Source: Synergistetes bacterium HGW-Synergistetes-1 (GTDB lineage Bacteria > Synergistota > Synergistia > Synergistales > Synergistaceae). Taken from it: DNA of 64,000 nucleotides. Position numbers and translations under genes: made by a program. The stretch covers positions 248,001 to 312,000 of the forward strand of contig PGXO01000001.1 in assembly GCA_002839185.1 (NCBI GenBank). Direction: 5' to 3'. The notes under the pieces are model-generated. The model did not search any database. It was not told the origin of the DNA and saw only the letters and a program-made list of their open reading frames with translations. Below are positions 62,461-64,000 of the stretch, piece by piece. Position 1 is the stretch's first letter. The number at the start of each line of letters is the position of its first letter.

Positions 62461-62673
62461 ATGTTTGAATTCATCGACAGGATCATCAAAGCGGCCAACA
62501 GGTATACGTTCTGGGACTACTTCTTCCTTAAAACTACGGTCCTTGTTTTTGGTATATTGATAGGCACATATTTCGCAAGCTTTTTTATTGACCACACGCT
62601 CTTCCTGTGGCTGGTATTTCTTGTGACATATGTTTACATAATGTACAGGACTTTTATCAAGCACATGAAATGA
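62461..62673 (+). CDS. Small membrane protein
   Basis: 70 aa. Two hydrophobic helices (about 24-42 and 46-64) after an amphipathic N-terminus (MFEFIDRIIKAANRYTFWDY). ATG chosen seven bases after AAGGAGG; an ATG two codons upstream abuts the site. No family recognised. It follows the dipeptidase gene by 39 bases and may share its transcript. Confidence 0.7.
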   Translation: MFEFIDRIIKAANRYTFWDYFFLKTTVLVFGILIGTYFASFFIDHTLFLWLVFLVTYVYIMYRTFIKHMK

Positions 62674-62697
62674 TGATCAGTCCAGAAAGTAATGGCA

Positions 62698-62736
62698 AAC
62701 TAAAGAGGCACCCCAAAGGGGATGCCTCTTTAGTTA
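62698..62736. terminator. Bidirectional terminator
   Basis: AACTAAAGAGGCA / TGCCTCTTTAGTT stem with an inner CCCC/GGGG; A/T-rich tails on both sides. Confidence 0.9.
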
Positions 62737-62776
62737 ATAATTTAGGATCAAAAGCATATATTTCTTTTGTTTATGA

Positions 62777-63076
62777 TCAGTCTTCTATTCCGGCGTACTC
62801 TTTGGCTTTTTCCAAAGCCTTGAGCAACTGCTTTTCATACTTGGCCGGCACATCAAAACTTTTGAGCTTTTCCATATTGAAGATCTGCGCCTGATCCATG
62901 CTGCCAGCGGAAAATCTGCCTCCACCGCCACCACCTTTTGACCTTTTGCGGATTTTTTCAAGCTCGGAATTCAGAGCCCTCAATACCTCTTTTGCCATAG
63001 TTCTTGAAGGGTGCTTCGAGTCTTTGCACAGTTCTCTTATCTCTTCGTTGATCCTTTTTGCTTCATCGTACAGCAT
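62777..63076 (-). CDS. Small hypothetical protein with poly-glycine stretch
   Basis: 99 aa from the ATG behind AGGAG. Helical, charged N-terminal part (MLYDEAKRINEEIRELCKDS), then RSKGGGGGGRFSAG (about 44-57) and a second helical part ending KAKEYAGIED. No known family. The long open frame upstream of 63076 has no ribosome site and is probably not translated. Confidence 0.6.
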   Translation of the reverse strand: MLYDEAKRINEEIRELCKDSKHPSRTMAKEVLRALNSELEKIRKRSKGGGGGGRFSAGSMDQAQIFNMEKLKSFDVPAKYEKQLLKALEKAKEYAGIED

Positions 63077-63272
63077 AATATATTCTCCTGTTCTCAACAG
63101 GGAAAAGCCAGTTGTTTTTGCCTTCTGCCTAAACCCCTTATCGTTCCAGCTTAATTTTTTCAACCTATCTATTATAAACTTCCTTGATGTAAAAATGGAG
63201 TACCGTCTTTTTAGGATACCATATTTCTCTTACTTTTTCATTTTTATCGGACAATATCTGAAAATTCAGGGT

Positions 63273-63309
63273 AAAAAAAGATGAGAGATCTATTATAAGA
63301 CCTCCCATC
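63273..63309 (-). terminator. Terminator after the PDZ protein gene
   Basis: On the minus strand GATGGGAGGTCT / AGATCTCTCATC (12-bp stem with two G-T pairs), then seven T. Confidence 0.8.
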
Positions 63310-63369
63310 CTTATACGTTCCTGTCCGTTTTTATTTTATAAAAAACGGGCAACCAGCGCGCCTTAATTT

Positions 63370-64000
63370 TTAAAGCTGGATCTCAAATCTTTTCTCTGCT
63401 CCGTTTCTGGAGATCGATAATGTTATCAATGACTTTGACTGGTGTCTGTTTGAAATGTAGTCCATGAACCAGACTGGATCGAAGTTTCTGGTTTCATATA
63501 CATCCACCTTCAGCAATACATCTCCCGGCCTTATGCCGGCATAGTATGCCGCAGTCCCCTTGCCGACTTCCCTGATGATCATATGTCCGGAAGGGCTTCG
63601 CATCGTTCTTTCAAGTTCAAACCCGGCATATTGCAGGGTATCTCCCTGATCAGATACGATAATCGCAGCAGGAGTATAGCTTGGGGCTACAGGTACCTGA
63701 CGGATTCCCTCCGAAGGAGCCGGTATTGCCTGGCCTGCGGGCCCGGAATAATAATCGCTCTCCTCCGCTGAAAGTGAATATTCCGGAACTGATATGCGGA
63801 CATATACCTTTCTGTTCTCAGGAAGGAAAGTATAAGAGATCTGACTGCCATCATATAAACCCGTGACTTTTAATACCTGCAGTCCACTCCTTTTGTCAAT
63901 ATTTGTCCTCTTTCCCTCTCCATCCCAGGTTTTCGCAATAAGTGCAGCAGCCTGTTCTGCTCCAAACTCTGAAGCCATTTTTGAAGCACGGTCTGCCTCT
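63370..64000 (-). CDS. PDZ-domain protein, C-terminal part (runs off the right edge)
   Basis: At least 210 residues; the frame is open to the window end, so the N-terminus is missing. The C-terminal PDZ domain is clear: REVGKGTAAYYAGIRPGDVL (about 70-50 residues from the end) with the carboxylate-binding loop, then TLSISRNGAEKRFEIQL. The upstream part is Ala/Glu-rich then beta-rich (GSQISYTFLPENRKVYVRIS). The protein could be a periplasmic protease accessory or a scaffold; no protease motif is visible in the present part. Confidence 0.75.
   Translation of the reverse strand, partial: EADRASKMASEFGAEQAAALIAKTWDGEGKRTNIDKRSGLQVLKVTGLYDGSQISYTFLPENRKVYVRISVPEYSLSAEESDYYSGPAGQAIPAPSEGIRQVPVAPSYTPAAIIVSDQGDTLQYAGFELERTMRSPSGHMIIREVGKGTAAYYAGIRPGDVLLKVDVYETRNFDPVWFMDYISNRHQSKSLITLSISRNGAEKRFEIQL

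Overview
The window looks like chromosome of an anaerobic, amino-acid-fermenting bacterium, most likely from the phylum Synergistota. That assignment is inference. It rests on V-type ATPase genes at the left edge, two complete TRAP transporters (one TAXI-type, one DctPQM), a CoA-transferase/thiolase operon, a giant BcrA/D-HgdB-type activase fusion, several oxygen-sensitive Fe-S and flavin proteins, and a mixed Gram-negative-like envelope gene set. No rRNA, tRNA, CRISPR array, phage or intact transposase was seen.

Layout. 1-823: start of a V-ATPase operon on the minus strand. 988-9989: minus-strand run with ABC permease, ABC ATPase, metallo-beta-lactamase-fold hydrolase, AddB and AddA. 10142-11868: small redox genes (flavin reductase-like protein, 50-aa zinc ribbon, EFR1-type ferredoxin-flavodoxin). 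12188-19150: catabolic operon of aminotransferase, TAXI TRAP transporter, CoA-transferase A/B and thiolase, divergent from an RpiR regulator; the set fits uptake of a beta-amino acid and its conversion to acetyl-CoA. 20376-24587: 1403-aa activase fusion. 25248-31392: cupin, CpcT-like protein, then a B12-binding sensor co-translated with a diguanylate cyclase and facing an EAL phosphodiesterase. 31880-39388: three tandem-domain universal stress proteins, a 2-hydroxyacid dehydrogenase, a duplicated membrane protein, an SDR and an Fe-S aldo-keto reductase.

40389-52861 is a visibly more A+T-rich catabolic cluster with its own AraC and GntR regulators: M20 amidohydrolase, ornithine-cyclodeaminase-family enzyme, glycerate 2-kinase, an enolase paralogue lacking key catalytic residues, a DctPQM TRAP transporter, a 2-hydroxyacid dehydrogenase and a nitrilase-fold amidase. 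It is bordered on both sides by palindromic repeats. 53293-64000 holds an exported desulfoferrodoxin-like protein, a serine hydrolase, a TfoX/[2Fe-2S] fusion that appears to read through an in-frame TGA as selenocysteine, a flavoprotein, a methyltransferase, a saccharopine-dehydrogenase-family enzyme, and cell-wall genes (L,D-transpeptidase, VanX-type dipeptidase).

The most unusual features are (1) the candidate selenoprotein at 56206-56766 with a SECIS-like hairpin, and (2) a layered repeat system between genes at about 26.2-40.4 kb: arrays of hairpins with variable stems but constant GGWGAATT linkers, four copies of a ~118-bp element with terminal inverted repeats, and tandem degenerate repeats with an exact 11-bp period.
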